Shown in pieces: positions 42,606 through 51,822 of a DNA stretch of 64,000 nucleotides (position 1 is its first letter; every line of letters begins with the position of its first letter). Source of the DNA: Oceanibaculum nanhaiense (GTDB lineage: Bacteria; Pseudomonadota; Alphaproteobacteria; Oceanibaculales; Oceanibaculaceae); the NCBI RefSeq assembly GCF_002148795.1, contig NZ_MPOB01000012.1, positions 1 through 64,000 of the forward strand. Reading direction: 5' to 3'. Made by a program: the position numbers and the translations under genes. The notes below the pieces were generated by a model. It was not told the DNA's origin. It did not search any database and was given only the letters and a program-made list of their open reading frames with translations.

Positions 42606-44254
42606 AGGCGCTGCTCTCGATCCTGGGACTGTTCTGGCGCGGCCACCCCTGGTGGTTCCTTATGGGGCTGGCGCTCGCCATCCTCAGCCTTGCCGCCGGC
42701 ATCGGCCTGCTGGCGCTGGCTGGCTGGTTCATTGCGGCGACCGCGCTGGCCGGGGCGGCGGGGCTGGGGCTTGCCTTCAACTTCTTCAGCCCGAGTGCCG
42801 GCATCCGCTTCCTGGCGATCCTGCGCACTGCCGGCCGCTATGGCGAGCGGGTGGTGACGCACGAGGCGACGCTGCGCTTCCTGGCGAAATTACGGGTCAC
42901 CGTCTTCGGCAGCCTGCTGACGCATGATTTCTCCAGCCTCGCGCGGATTCGCGGTGGCGATTTCCTGCAACGCCTGACCGGCGATATCGACCTGCTGGAC
43001 GCGCTCTATCTGCGCCTCGCCGTGCCGCTGTTGTCGGCATTGACGGTCATCGCCGCGCTGTCCGGCCTGTTGCTGGCCCTGGATATCTGGCTGGCGCTGG
43101 GCGTCGGCGCGCTGCTGGCCTTGACCGGCATTCTGCTGCCGGCCCTGCTGGGCTATGCGACGCGCCGCGCCGCACGCCGGCTGACCGTGGGCGAACGCGC
43201 CTTGCGCCTGCGGACCGTCGATCTGTCACGCGGCCAGGTGGAACTCGCCATGGCCGGCAGGCTGGCGGCGCAGCGCGACGCTATCGGCAAAGCGCATGGG
43301 GTTGCCGAGGCGGCTTCGCTGGCGATCAACCGGCAGGAGACACTGGCCGGGGCCAGCCTGTTCGTCGCCGGGCAGGCGGCACTGGCTTTCGCCCTGTGGC
43401 GCGGTGCCGTGCTGCTACGCGACGGTCAGATTGACGGCGCGCTGCTGGCGATGGTCCTGCTGCTGGTGCTGGGCGCGACAGAGGCGCTCACCCTGCTGCG
43501 GCGTGGCCTGTTCGAGCTGGGCCGCACCATTCTGGCTGCCCGGCGCATTGTTCCTTATGCCGCTGGCGCACAGCGCTTGCCGGTTACGCCGGGCAGGCTG
43601 TTGGGCGGGCCGCTGACGCTGGAGGCGGTGAGCTTCCGCTATGCGCCGGGCCGCCATCCGGTCCTGAACGGGATCACCGACAATATCCAGCCGGGCGAAT
43701 GCGTCGCGCTGGTCGGCCCCAGCGGGTCGGGCAAATCGACGCTGCTGGGACTGGTCGCCGGGATGCACATGCCAAGCTCTGGCCACATCCTGATTGGCGG
43801 GCAGGCGCTGGACTCCATTGCAGAGCCGGATCTGCGCCGGACGGTCGGCTTGCTCGGCCAGCGCACGGAGCTGTTTCGTGACAGCATCGCCGGCAATCTG
43901 CGCCTCGCTCGACCGGATGCCGACGAGGCCGCGCTCTGGCAGGCGCTGCGCCGTGCCGGGCTGGAACAGGCGATCCGTCGTCTGCCACGGGGGCTGGAAA
44001 CGGTGCTGGGCGATGAAGGGATCGGTTTGTCTGGCGGCGAACGGCGGCGGTTGGCGCTCGCCCGGCTGATTCTGATCGACCCGGTTATCTGGCTGCTGGA
44101 CGAACCGACGGAAGGGCTGGACCGGGCGCTTGCGGCCGCCGTTCTGGACGACATCCTCGCGGCGGCCAAGGGAAAGATCGTGCTGCTGGCGACGCACCGC
44201 CCGGAGGAGGCGGCCAAAGCGCATCGCGTCCTGCGCCTTGATATGGCAAGCTGA
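42602..44254 (+). CDS. cydC: Cysteine/glutathione exporter subunit CydC (ABC half-transporter)
   Basis: A 550-residue partner of CydD. The membrane part includes GWFIAATALAGAAGLG and the loop FFSPSAGIRFLAILRTAGRYGERVVTHEATLRFL, characteristic of CydC. Walker A is GPSGSGKST, signature LSGGERRRLALARL, Walker B VIWLLDEPTEGLD. ATG 42602 is used since it gives an ATGA overlap with cydD; ATG 42590 in frame is possible. cydA follows after 106 nt. Confidence 0.92.
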   Translation: MKALLSILGLFWRGHPWWFLMGLALAILSLAAGIGLLALAGWFIAATALAGAAGLGLAFNFFSPSAGIRFLAILRTAGRYGERVVTHEATLRFLAKLRVTVFGSLLTHDFSSLARIRGGDFLQRLTGDIDLLDALYLRLAVPLLSALTVIAALSGLLLALDIWLALGVGALLALTGILLPALLGYATRRAARRLTVGERALRLRTVDLSRGQVELAMAGRLAAQRDAIGKAHGVAEAASLAINRQETLAGASLFVAGQAALAFALWRGAVLLRDGQIDGALLAMVLLLVLGATEALTLLRRGLFELGRTILAARRIVPYAAGAQRLPVTPGRLLGGPLTLEAVSFRYAPGRHPVLNGITDNIQPGECVALVGPSGSGKSTLLGLVAGMHMPSSGHILIGGQALDSIAEPDLRRTVGLLGQRTELFRDSIAGNLRLARPDADEAALWQALRRAGLEQAIRRLPRGLETVLGDEGIGLSGGERRRLALARLILIDPVIWLLDEPTEGLDRALAAAVLDDILAAAKGKIVLLATHRPEEAAKAHRVLRLDMAS

Positions 44255-44360
44255 ATATACACGAGCGCGCCGGAAAAAATGTCCCAGGGCAAATCGGTCG
44301 CATGGGCTTCCAGCGAGAAGACGCGCATTTTATCTGCGAAGTCGCAAAGATAGGACCGCC

Positions 44361-45953
44361 ATGGAACTCGATATCGTTGCGCTGTCTCGCCTGCAGTTCG
44401 CCATGACAGCGATGTACCATTTCCTTTTCGTGCCGCTGACCATCGGCCTGTCCGTCCTGATCGCCATCATGGAGACGGTCTATGTGATGACCGACCGTGT
44501 GATCTGGCGGCAGATGACGAAATTCTGGGGCCTGCTGTTCGGCATCAATTTCGCCCTGGGCGTGGCCACCGGCATCACCATGGAGTTCCAGTTCGGCATG
44601 AACTGGAGCTATTTCAGCCATTATGTCGGTGATGTGTTCGGCGCGCCGCTGGCCATCGAGGGGCTGATGGCCTTCTTCCTGGAGGCGACCTTTGTCGGGC
44701 TGTTCTTCTTCGGCTGGGAGAAGCTGTCCAAGCGCCAGCATCTGATGACCACCTGGCTGGTCGCCATCGGGTCCAACTTTTCCGCGCTGTGGATTCTGAT
44801 CGCCAATGGCTGGATGCAGAATCCGGTGGGGGCGGCGTTCAATCCCGAGACCATGCGGATGGAGATCGTCAGCTTCTACGAGGTGCTGTTCAACGAGGTG
44901 GCGCAGGCGAAGTTCGTGCACACCGTCTCCGCCGGCTATGTCACCGCCTCGATCTTCGTGCTGGGCGTCAGCGCCCTGTATCTGCTGCAGGGGCGGCATG
45001 TCGCGCTGGCCAAGCGGTCGATGGCGGTGGCGGCGAGCTTCGGCCTGGCCTCGGCGCTCAGTGTCGTGGTGCTGGGTGACGAGAGCGGTTATGCCGCCAC
45101 CCAGCATCAGCGCATGAAGCTGGCGGCGATGGAAGGCATGTGGCGGACCGAGCCGGCGCCGGCAGGGTTCACCATTGTCGGCTTTCCGGACCAGGAAGCG
45201 CGCGAGACGCATTATGCGATCCATGTGCCCTATGTGCTGGGCCTGATCTCCACGCGGTCGCTCACCCGCGAGGTGCCGGGCATCGAGGAGCTGGTGGTGG
45301 AATCCGAACGCCGCGTGCGCAGCGGCATCCTGGCCTATACAGCGCTGAACGATATCCGCAGCAATCCGCCGGGCGAAACGCATCCGGCGGTGGCCGCGCA
45401 GTTCGAGGAGAATGGCCGCAATCTCGGCTATGCCTATCTGCTGAAACGCTACATCGACGATCCGGCGGAGGCGACGCCGGAGCAGATCGAAAAGGCGGCC
45501 TGGGACACGGTGCCCCGTGTGTTCCCGCTGTTCTGGTCTTTCCGCATCATGGTCGGACTGGGCTTCTTCTTCATCCTGCTGACGGGCGTGTTCTTCTATC
45601 TTTCCTCGACGCAGCAGCTCGACAAGCGGCGCTGGTTGCTCTGGGTCGCCGTCTGGTCGATCCCGCTGCCCTGGGTTGCGGCCGAGCTTGGCTGGTTCGT
45701 CGCCGAGTATGGCCGCCAGCCCTGGGTGATCGAGGGCATGCTGCCGACCGCCTACGCGGTCTCCTCGCTGGGGATCGGCCAGGTGCTGTTCACGATTGCC
45801 GGGTTCGCGCTGTTCTATACGGTGCTGGCGGTGGTCGAGGTGGCGTTGATGGTGAAATACATCCGCAAAGGGCCGCAGCCTGAAGGGCCGCTGGATGCCG
45901 AGGGCATGCAGCGCCGGCCCACTACCTCTCCTGTCCCGGCACCGGCGGAGTAA
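44361..45953 (+). CDS. cydA: Cytochrome bd ubiquinol oxidase subunit I
   Basis: A 530-residue, nine-helix quinol oxidase subunit. Haem-ligand positions line up with E. coli CydA plus one: H20 (b595), H187 (b558), and acidic residues E100 and E108 on the proton path. The Q-loop holds GYAATQHQRMKLAAMEG, and GRQPWVIEGMLPT follows later as in all CydA proteins. It oxidises ubiquinol and reduces O2 to water with high affinity, useful at low oxygen and under nitrosative or sulfide stress. It is followed 5 nt later by cydB. Confidence 0.96.
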   Translation: MELDIVALSRLQFAMTAMYHFLFVPLTIGLSVLIAIMETVYVMTDRVIWRQMTKFWGLLFGINFALGVATGITMEFQFGMNWSYFSHYVGDVFGAPLAIEGLMAFFLEATFVGLFFFGWEKLSKRQHLMTTWLVAIGSNFSALWILIANGWMQNPVGAAFNPETMRMEIVSFYEVLFNEVAQAKFVHTVSAGYVTASIFVLGVSALYLLQGRHVALAKRSMAVAASFGLASALSVVVLGDESGYAATQHQRMKLAAMEGMWRTEPAPAGFTIVGFPDQEARETHYAIHVPYVLGLISTRSLTREVPGIEELVVESERRVRSGILAYTALNDIRSNPPGETHPAVAAQFEENGRNLGYAYLLKRYIDDPAEATPEQIEKAAWDTVPRVFPLFWSFRIMVGLGFFFILLTGVFFYLSSTQQLDKRRWLLWVAVWSIPLPWVAAELGWFVAEYGRQPWVIEGMLPTAYAVSSLGIGQVLFTIAGFALFYTVLAVVEVALMVKYIRKGPQPEGPLDAEGMQRRPTTSPVPAPAE

Positions 45954-45958
45954 CGGTC

Positions 45959-47113
45959 ATGATCCTTTACGAATTCATCGACTACGATACGCTGAAGCTG
46001 ACCTGGTGGGTGCTGCTGGGCGTGCTGCTGATCGGCTTCGCCGTCACCGACGGTTTCGATATGGGCGTGGGCACGCTGCTGCCCTTCGCCGCCCGCACCG
46101 ACATGGAGCGGCGGATCGCCATCAACACCATCGCCCCGGTGTGGGAAGGCAACCAGGTCTGGTTCATTCTGGGGGGCGGCGCGATCTTTGCCGCCTGGCC
46201 ACCGCTCTACGCCGTCAGCTTCTCCGGTTTCTACATCGCCATGTTCCTGATCCTGGCGGCATTGATCCTGCGGCCGGTCGCCTTCAAGTACCGCTCGAAG
46301 CGGCAAGATCCGCGCTGGCGCTCGACCTGGGACTGGGCGCTGTTCATCGGCGGCTTCGTACCGGCGCTGGTGTTCGGCGTGGCCGTCGGCAACGTGTTGC
46401 AGGGCGTCCCCTTCCGGTTGAGCGACGAGTTGCGGTCCTTCTATGAGGGCGGCTTCTTCGGCCTGCTGAATCCGTTCGCACTGCTGTGCGGGCTGCTCAG
46501 CGTGGCGATGCTGCTGATGCATGGCGGCGCCTGGCTGGGGCTGAAGGCCACGGGCATGGTCGCAGTGCGCGCGCGAACTTTCGGCATGCTGGCGGCGATC
46601 GCGGTGATCGTGCTGTTCGCGCTGGGCGGTGTGTGGGTCTGGCTCGGCATCGACGGCTACCGCATCCTGTCCGGCATCACGCCGGACATGGCCAGCAACC
46701 CGCTGCGCAAGCAGGTAGCGGTGGAGGCCGGCGCCTGGTTCACCAATTACGGCGCGCATCCCTGGATGTTGATTGCCCCGGCGCTGGGCTTCCTGGGCGC
46801 GCTGGGTGCATTGCTGGGCCTCGCACGGCAGCGGGAGGTTTCGACCTTCCTGTTCTCCAAGCTCAGCGTGGTCGGGATCATCTCGACGGTTGGCCTGTCG
46901 ATGTTCCCGTTCATCCTGCCCAGCTCCATCGATCCGCGCTCCAGCCTTACGGTGTGGGATTCCGGCTCCAGCCATTCGACCCTGTTCAACATGCTGGTGG
47001 CGACGGTGATCTTCCTGCCGCTGATCCTGGTCTATACGAGCTGGGTGTACAAAGTGCTGTGGGGCAAGGTGACCGCCAAGGATATCGAGGACAGCCAGGA
47101 CACGGCTTACTGA
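45959..47113 (+). CDS. cydB: Cytochrome bd ubiquinol oxidase subunit II
   Basis: A 384-residue membrane protein of normal CydB length. TDGFDMGVGTLLPF near residues 30-45, INTIAPVWEGNQVWFILGGGAIFAAWP near 58-85 and SMFPFILPSSIDPRSSLTVWDSGSSHSTL near the C terminus are CydB signatures. It supports subunit I and helps seal the haem pocket. It lies 5 nt after cydA and 12 nt before cydX. Confidence 0.95.
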   Translation: MILYEFIDYDTLKLTWWVLLGVLLIGFAVTDGFDMGVGTLLPFAARTDMERRIAINTIAPVWEGNQVWFILGGGAIFAAWPPLYAVSFSGFYIAMFLILAALILRPVAFKYRSKRQDPRWRSTWDWALFIGGFVPALVFGVAVGNVLQGVPFRLSDELRSFYEGGFFGLLNPFALLCGLLSVAMLLMHGGAWLGLKATGMVAVRARTFGMLAAIAVIVLFALGGVWVWLGIDGYRILSGITPDMASNPLRKQVAVEAGAWFTNYGAHPWMLIAPALGFLGALGALLGLARQREVSTFLFSKLSVVGIISTVGLSMFPFILPSSIDPRSSLTVWDSGSSHSTLFNMLVATVIFLPLILVYTSWVYKVLWGKVTAKDIEDSQDTAY

Positions 47114-47125
47114 GGAGAGACTGCG

Positions 47126-47245
47126 ATGTGGTATTTCGCCTGGTTGCTGGGCCTGCCGCTGGCGGCAGCGTTCGCCATCCTGAACGCGATGTGGTTTGAA
47201 CTGATGGAAGAAGACCGTAAGAAAGAGGGCTCTGATATACCCTGA
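47126..47245 (+). CDS. cydX: Cytochrome bd oxidase small subunit CydX
   Basis: A 39-residue single-helix peptide. Its start, MWYFAWLLGLPLAAAFAILN followed by AMWFE, is the classic CydX signature. CydX binds CydA and stabilises the haems. A GAGGAGAG ribosome site overlaps the cydB stop, 12 nt before the ATG. The gene is easily missed because of its size. A charged tail (EEDRKKE) follows the helix. Confidence 0.95.
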   Translation: MWYFAWLLGLPLAAAFAILNAMWFELMEEDRKKEGSDIP

Positions 47246-47376
47246 CAGGAAATTCCATAAGAAACGTTCGTAAATAATAATTGCCCTAAATCCTTTTGGT
47301 CTTTGGGAGAATTATTAGTTAACTATCCATAAACCTATTTCGGTATTAGGATTCCTGAAAATACCGGGGAGGTTTC

Positions 47377-47883
47377 ATGGAAGGGCTCACCGATGGCTGG
47401 ATGTTTGTCGAGGACGGTACTGACCGGACGTACTGGCACCCGGACATAGCCCGCTTTCACGATTACTGGCAGGGGATAACGCCACCTGGCCATCTGCCTG
47501 GCCGGCAGCATTTCGATCCGCTGGATATCGCGCGCATTATGCCGCGTGTCTGGATGCTGGATGTTGTCCAGCCCGGCCCCCGGTTCCGATACCGCATGGC
47601 GGGCACCATGGAGGTCGAGACTCTGGGCATGGATCCGACGGGCCGCTGGCTCGATGAAGTTCACGATGCCTTCCGGACACGCCCCGATATTGCCAGCCGC
47701 TATCTGGCAACCGTCGAATCGGGCCGGGCGACCTATCGCTTCGGCCGGGTCGCCTTCGTTCATGACCGCGAGCACCGCTTCGTTCAGAATCTGATACTGC
47801 CCTTCGCCAGGGATGGTGCGGCGGTCGATCTGCTGATGATCCTCTCGATCATGTTCCACTCGGACGGTGTCGAGGTGAAATGA
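47377..47883 (+). CDS. PAS-domain protein (PAS_5-like)
   Basis: A 168-residue single-domain protein. The pattern FHDYWQGI..LPGRQHFDPLDIARIMPRVWMLDVV..FRYRMAGT matches the PAS_5 family common in alphaproteobacteria, including the conserved D-P-x-D-I-x-x-I-M-P motif. A following G-R-W-L-D-E block also fits. There is no output domain, so it could be a sensor partner for another protein. An AGGTTTC ribosome site precedes the ATG. The AT-rich gap before it probably holds its promoter. It is convergent with the COG0523 gene, with 3 nt between the stops. Confidence 0.8.
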   Translation: MEGLTDGWMFVEDGTDRTYWHPDIARFHDYWQGITPPGHLPGRQHFDPLDIARIMPRVWMLDVVQPGPRFRYRMAGTMEVETLGMDPTGRWLDEVHDAFRTRPDIASRYLATVESGRATYRFGRVAFVHDREHRFVQNLILPFARDGAAVDLLMILSIMFHSDGVEVK

Positions 47884-47886
47884 CCC

Positions 47887-48834
47887 TCAGCCGGTGCCGG
47901 CAGTCGCGATAGCGCGCTGGATGGCCTGACGGTCGAGCCGGCCAGGCAGGGCGATGGCGACCAGCCGCCCTGGTCCCGCGAGTCCGGCGGGCGCGGCAGA
48001 GATGCTACAGCGCTGCGCGACGGTCTGGATCGTCCGCAATCTGCCATCCGCGACCGGCACGAAGCCCTTGGCGCGCAGCAACTCCAGCGCCGGGTCGGCA
48101 AGGGCGCGTGCCAGGGCCTCCGCATCGACTGGTGCCGTCACCGGAAAGCTGACCGTGTCATAGCCGGCGCTGTGGTGATGGTGCGCATGCTCATATGCGG
48201 GCAGGCGCTCCGTCGCGACGCCCAGCACGAGGTCTGCGGGCGGCGCGGCTTTGGTCGCCGTGACGATGCGGGCGCGGGGCGACGCCCCGGCCAGCCATTC
48301 CCAGGTTTCGGCAAGATAATCCGAGGAGACGAGATCGGCCTTGTTCAGCAGCACCAGGTCGGCGTCGGCCAGCTGTCGTGCGATGGTATCGCCGAGGTAG
48401 CGGTCGGCCGCGCGGGCACGGATCGTCTCGGCATCGGCCAGTACCAGCACGGCGTCCAGCCGGTAGCCCATGAGCAGGGTCAGAGAGCTGGCGATGCCGC
48501 CGGGCAGGGCAACGCCGCTGGCCTCGATCAGCAGATGGTCCGGGCGCGGATCGAGGGTCAGCAGGCGCTCCAGCGCTTCGATCAGGTCGCTGCCATAGCT
48601 GCAGCACACACAGCCACCGGCGATGGCGATCATGTCCTCGTCGCGGCGCTCGATCAGGTCGGCATCGATCGGCAGATCGCCGAACTCGTTCACCAGCACC
48701 GCCAGCCGCCGGCCTTCCGGGTGGCGCAGCAGATGGTTCACCAGCGTCGTCTTGCCGGCGCCCAGATAGCCGCCGATCACGGTAACGGGAAGCGGCGGCA
48801 CCTCAGATGTCGGACGCGGCGAAGACCCGGCCAT
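47887..48834 (-). CDS. COG0523/CobW family GTPase, probable metallochaperone
   Basis: A 315-residue GTPase. Walker A is GGYLGAGKTT, the CxCC metal motif reads GGCVCCSYG, and the nucleotide-specificity motif NKADL is present. A His-rich stretch (HAHHHH near residues 214-220) may hold metal. COG0523 proteins deliver zinc, cobalt or iron to target enzymes. It is last in a three-gene operon and overlaps the metal-dependent amidohydrolase gene by 32 nt, so that enzyme is a natural client. The start is uncertain; GTG 48801 is also in frame. Confidence 0.88.
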   Translation of the reverse strand: MAGSSPRPTSEVPPLPVTVIGGYLGAGKTTLVNHLLRHPEGRRLAVLVNEFGDLPIDADLIERRDEDMIAIAGGCVCCSYGSDLIEALERLLTLDPRPDHLLIEASGVALPGGIASSLTLLMGYRLDAVLVLADAETIRARAADRYLGDTIARQLADADLVLLNKADLVSSDYLAETWEWLAGASPRARIVTATKAAPPADLVLGVATERLPAYEHAHHHHSAGYDTVSFPVTAPVDAEALARALADPALELLRAKGFVPVADGRLRTIQTVAQRCSISAAPAGLAGPGRLVAIALPGRLDRQAIQRAIATAGTG

Positions 48835-50440
48835 CCTGCACCGTGCCCCAGACCCGGACATCCTTCAGCGATTCATGCGCGATTTCCGTGGGATCGTCTT
48901 CCAGCACCGCGAAATCCGCGCGCTTTCCGGTCTCGATGGAGCCGACCTCACCATCCAGCTTCAGCGTATAGGCCGCCCCCAGCGTGATGGTACGCAGCGC
49001 GTCGGCGACGGAGATGCGTTCCGCCGCACCCAGAACGCGGCCGCTGGCGGTGATCCGGTTCACGGCGGCCCAGGCGGTGAAGAGCGGCCCCAGCGGCGTC
49101 ACCGGCGCGTCGGAATGGATCGCCAGCGGCACGCCCGTTGCCAGCGCGGTGGCGCAGGCATTCATGCGCTCCGCACGCTCCGGACCGACGGTGATCGCGT
49201 AATGCTGGTCGCCCCAGTAGAAATGATGGTTGGGGAACAGGTTGGCACACAGACCCAGCGCCTTCATGCGGCGGAACTGCGCGGCATCGGCCAGCTGGCA
49301 ATGCTGCAGGGTGAAGCGGTGATCGGGGCCGGGCTGGCGCCGCAGCACGGCCTCCAGCGTGTCCAGCATCAGCTCCGTCGCCTCGTCGCCATTGGTGTGG
49401 ATATGCGCCAGGATGTCGTTGGCCAGCGCCAGCTCCAGCGCCTCGGCCAGCTGCTCCGGTGTCACGTACCACAACCCGTTCGGCTGGCCATTGTAATAGC
49501 CGGGCCAGCGCAGCCGCGCGGAGAATCCCTGGATCGAGCCGTCGGCAAACAGCTTGATGCCGCCCAGCCGCAGCCGGTCGGTGCTTTGGCCTTTCAGCGC
49601 CACGGCGTGCTCGATCAGCGCCGCCGGCGTCATGCCGACGAACCGCCGGAAGGAGGCGATTCGGACCGGGAACCGGTCCTCGCCGGTGACGCGGCGCATC
49701 ATCGCCACCGCCTTGTCCGGCAGCAGATTGGCAAGGTCGGTGGCGGTGGTCACACCCTTGCGCACGCACAGCCGGGCGAACTGCCGCAGGCCGGTCTCGT
49801 CGCCGGCCTGTGCCTCGCGGTCGAAGCCGGCATGACGGCCGACCGGCATCATCGCCTCCGGTCCCTTCAATTCGCCGGTGGGCAGACCTTCCGCATCCAG
49901 CGGCACGCCCTGATGGTTTATGCCGGTGCGCAGGAAGCCGGCCAGTTCCAGTGCCTTGCTGTTCACGCTTAGGATATGGCCGCTGGCATGCATGACCGCG
50001 ATGGGGCGCTCGGTCGAGACCTTGTCGAGATCGGCGCGGCCGATGCGGGCGCTGCCGAAATAGATCGGGTCCAGCGCCCAGCCGGTCAGCGGCTTCGCCG
50101 GATCGTCGAGCTTCCGCTCGGCCTCGCGCAGCCGGTCCAGCACGGCATCGACACTCGTCAAGCCCGGCCAGATTTTTCCGTCCGGGTCCATGCGGTCGAA
50201 ATAGCCGCAATAGACCGACTGCCAGAACACGCCCTCGGAGATATGGCTGTGCCCCTCGACCAGCCCCGGCATCAGCACCTTGTCGGCGAACTGCCGGTCG
50301 ATCCGGTGCTCGCCCCAGCCGGTCAGCTCCTCCAGCCGGCCGGCGCCGAGGATACGCCCGTCGCGCACCGCTACATGGGTCGCCAGCGGCCGGGCCGGGT
50401 TCATGGTCAGGATATTGCGCGCCTCGAAAATGGTGATCAT
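48803..50440 (-). CDS. Amidohydrolase family protein (YtcJ/AtzF-like)
   Basis: A 545-residue TIM-barrel metal hydrolase. The first metal ligands lie in LMPGLVEGHSHI; later landmarks are GIKLFADGSIQG, HIHTNGDEATELMLD and IHSDAPVTPLGP. The C-terminal GAAYTLKLDGEVGSIETGKRADFAVLEDDP block is typical of the YtcJ-type branch. It probably hydrolyses a C-N bond in a cyclic or acylated amide; the substrate is unknown. ATG 50440 is chosen, since AGGAG lies 8 nt upstream; the CoA transferase stop is only 5 nt away. Confidence 0.88.
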   Translation of the reverse strand: MITIFEARNILTMNPARPLATHVAVRDGRILGAGRLEELTGWGEHRIDRQFADKVLMPGLVEGHSHISEGVFWQSVYCGYFDRMDPDGKIWPGLTSVDAVLDRLREAERKLDDPAKPLTGWALDPIYFGSARIGRADLDKVSTERPIAVMHASGHILSVNSKALELAGFLRTGINHQGVPLDAEGLPTGELKGPEAMMPVGRHAGFDREAQAGDETGLRQFARLCVRKGVTTATDLANLLPDKAVAMMRRVTGEDRFPVRIASFRRFVGMTPAALIEHAVALKGQSTDRLRLGGIKLFADGSIQGFSARLRWPGYYNGQPNGLWYVTPEQLAEALELALANDILAHIHTNGDEATELMLDTLEAVLRRQPGPDHRFTLQHCQLADAAQFRRMKALGLCANLFPNHHFYWGDQHYAITVGPERAERMNACATALATGVPLAIHSDAPVTPLGPLFTAWAAVNRITASGRVLGAAERISVADALRTITLGAAYTLKLDGEVGSIETGKRADFAVLEDDPTEIAHESLKDVRVWGTVQDGRVFAASDI

Positions 50441-50445
50441 CGCCG

Positions 50446-51666
50446 TCACTCCTGTTCCGGCCCGGCGACGAGGCCGCTATCGAACAGCTTGCCGATCGCG
50501 CCTGAGGACAGGCCCAGTACCTCGGCCAGCACGGCCTCGCTATGTTGGCCAAGCGCCGGGGCGGGCACGATGTCGCCATGCGGCGCGGCGCCGAAGGACA
50601 GCGGGATATGCGGCGTCAGATAGCGTCCGATGCCAGGCTGCGCCGCCTCGCGGAACAGCGGGTTGGCGGTGGAGCAGCGCACATCCTCCGCAACCAGCTG
50701 GCGGAAATCCTGGAACGGCCCCCACAGCACGCCGCTGCCCTCCAAGGCCTGGCGGATATCAGACAGCGTGCGCGCCGCGAACCAGGGCGCCAGCACGGCG
50801 GCAATGGCGTCGCGCGCGGCATAGCGCCCGGCCTCGTCGGACAGATCGACGCCCATCGCGGCGGCGACATGTGGCATGCGCTCTTCCGTGCCGGTGGCGC
50901 GCAGCAGGCTTTGCCATTGCCGGTCGGAGAAGGCGGCGACCATCACGGCGCGCCCGTCCTTTGTCGCGAAATCCCGGCCGAAGCCGCCATACAGGTGGTT
51001 GCCGATGGCCGGGCGCTGCCGGTCGGTCAGCTGCACCTCGGCGATGTAGCCGAGATTGCCGACCGTCGCCAGCATGACATCCGACAGGGCGATGGAGACT
51101 TCCTGGCCCTTGCCGGTCGCCTGCCGGTGCTGCACCGCCGCCAGCGTGCCGGTGGCGAGATAGAGGCCGGTCGCGATGTCCCAGACCGGGATGGCGTGGT
51201 TGAGGGGGCGGGTGCCGTCGCCGGTGACCATCGGGAAGCCGCTGGCGCAGTTGACCGTGTAATCGACCGCCGCCGAGCCATCGTGATTGCCGGTAAGCTT
51301 CAGCATGATCAGATCGTCGCGGCGCTGCTTCAGCGCCTCATAGGACATCCAGCCGCGCGAGGGCAGGTTGGTCATCAGGATGCCACCGCCATCGCCCGGC
51401 TGCCCGGCGATGAGGGAGGTCGCCAGTTCCTGCCCCTCGGGGCGGGCGAGGTCGATGCGGATCGAGCGCTTGGCCTTGTTCAGCCCGGCCCAGTAGAGGC
51501 TCCTGCCATCGTCGGTCTGCGGCCAGCGATTATAGTCGATGCGCCCGGATTTCGGGCTGATCTGGATGAGATCGGCGCCGAGCTGGGCCAGCGTCATGCC
51601 GCCCAGCGGGGCCGCGACATAGGCCGATACCTCGACGACACGCAGATTGTTCAGGACGCCTGGCAC
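50446..51666 (-). CDS. CaiB/BaiF family III CoA transferase, mesaconyl-CoA C1-C4 transferase (Mct)-like
   Basis: A 406-residue family III CoA transferase. The catalytic aspartate is in PVWDIATGLYLATG. The N terminus LRVVEVSAYVAAPLGGMTLAQLGADLI, then YWAGLNKAKRSIRIDL and GNHLYGGFGRDF, resemble the intramolecular mesaconyl-CoA C1-C4 CoA transferase of the 3-hydroxypropionate cycle, as I remember it. Such enzymes move CoA between carboxyls of one dicarboxylate. Whether this one does so is inference; most relatives are uncharacterised. It starts the operon with the amidohydrolase and the COG0523 GTPase. Confidence 0.82.
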   Translation of the reverse strand: MPGVLNNLRVVEVSAYVAAPLGGMTLAQLGADLIQISPKSGRIDYNRWPQTDDGRSLYWAGLNKAKRSIRIDLARPEGQELATSLIAGQPGDGGGILMTNLPSRGWMSYEALKQRRDDLIMLKLTGNHDGSAAVDYTVNCASGFPMVTGDGTRPLNHAIPVWDIATGLYLATGTLAAVQHRQATGKGQEVSIALSDVMLATVGNLGYIAEVQLTDRQRPAIGNHLYGGFGRDFATKDGRAVMVAAFSDRQWQSLLRATGTEERMPHVAAAMGVDLSDEAGRYAARDAIAAVLAPWFAARTLSDIRQALEGSGVLWGPFQDFRQLVAEDVRCSTANPLFREAAQPGIGRYLTPHIPLSFGAAPHGDIVPAPALGQHSEAVLAEVLGLSSGAIGKLFDSGLVAGPEQE

Positions 51667-51822
51667 TTATCTGTTCCCCCCGTTGCGGATTTTCGTGCGC
51701 GGCAAGCATAGCCGGTCGGTATGCCGGCCTGTCCATATCGATTTAACATGCGGTCTTGCACAGGGCGGGCGGCTCGCCCGACAATGCCGCTCCCCGAACG
51801 CAACCCAGCGGATAGGAACGAT

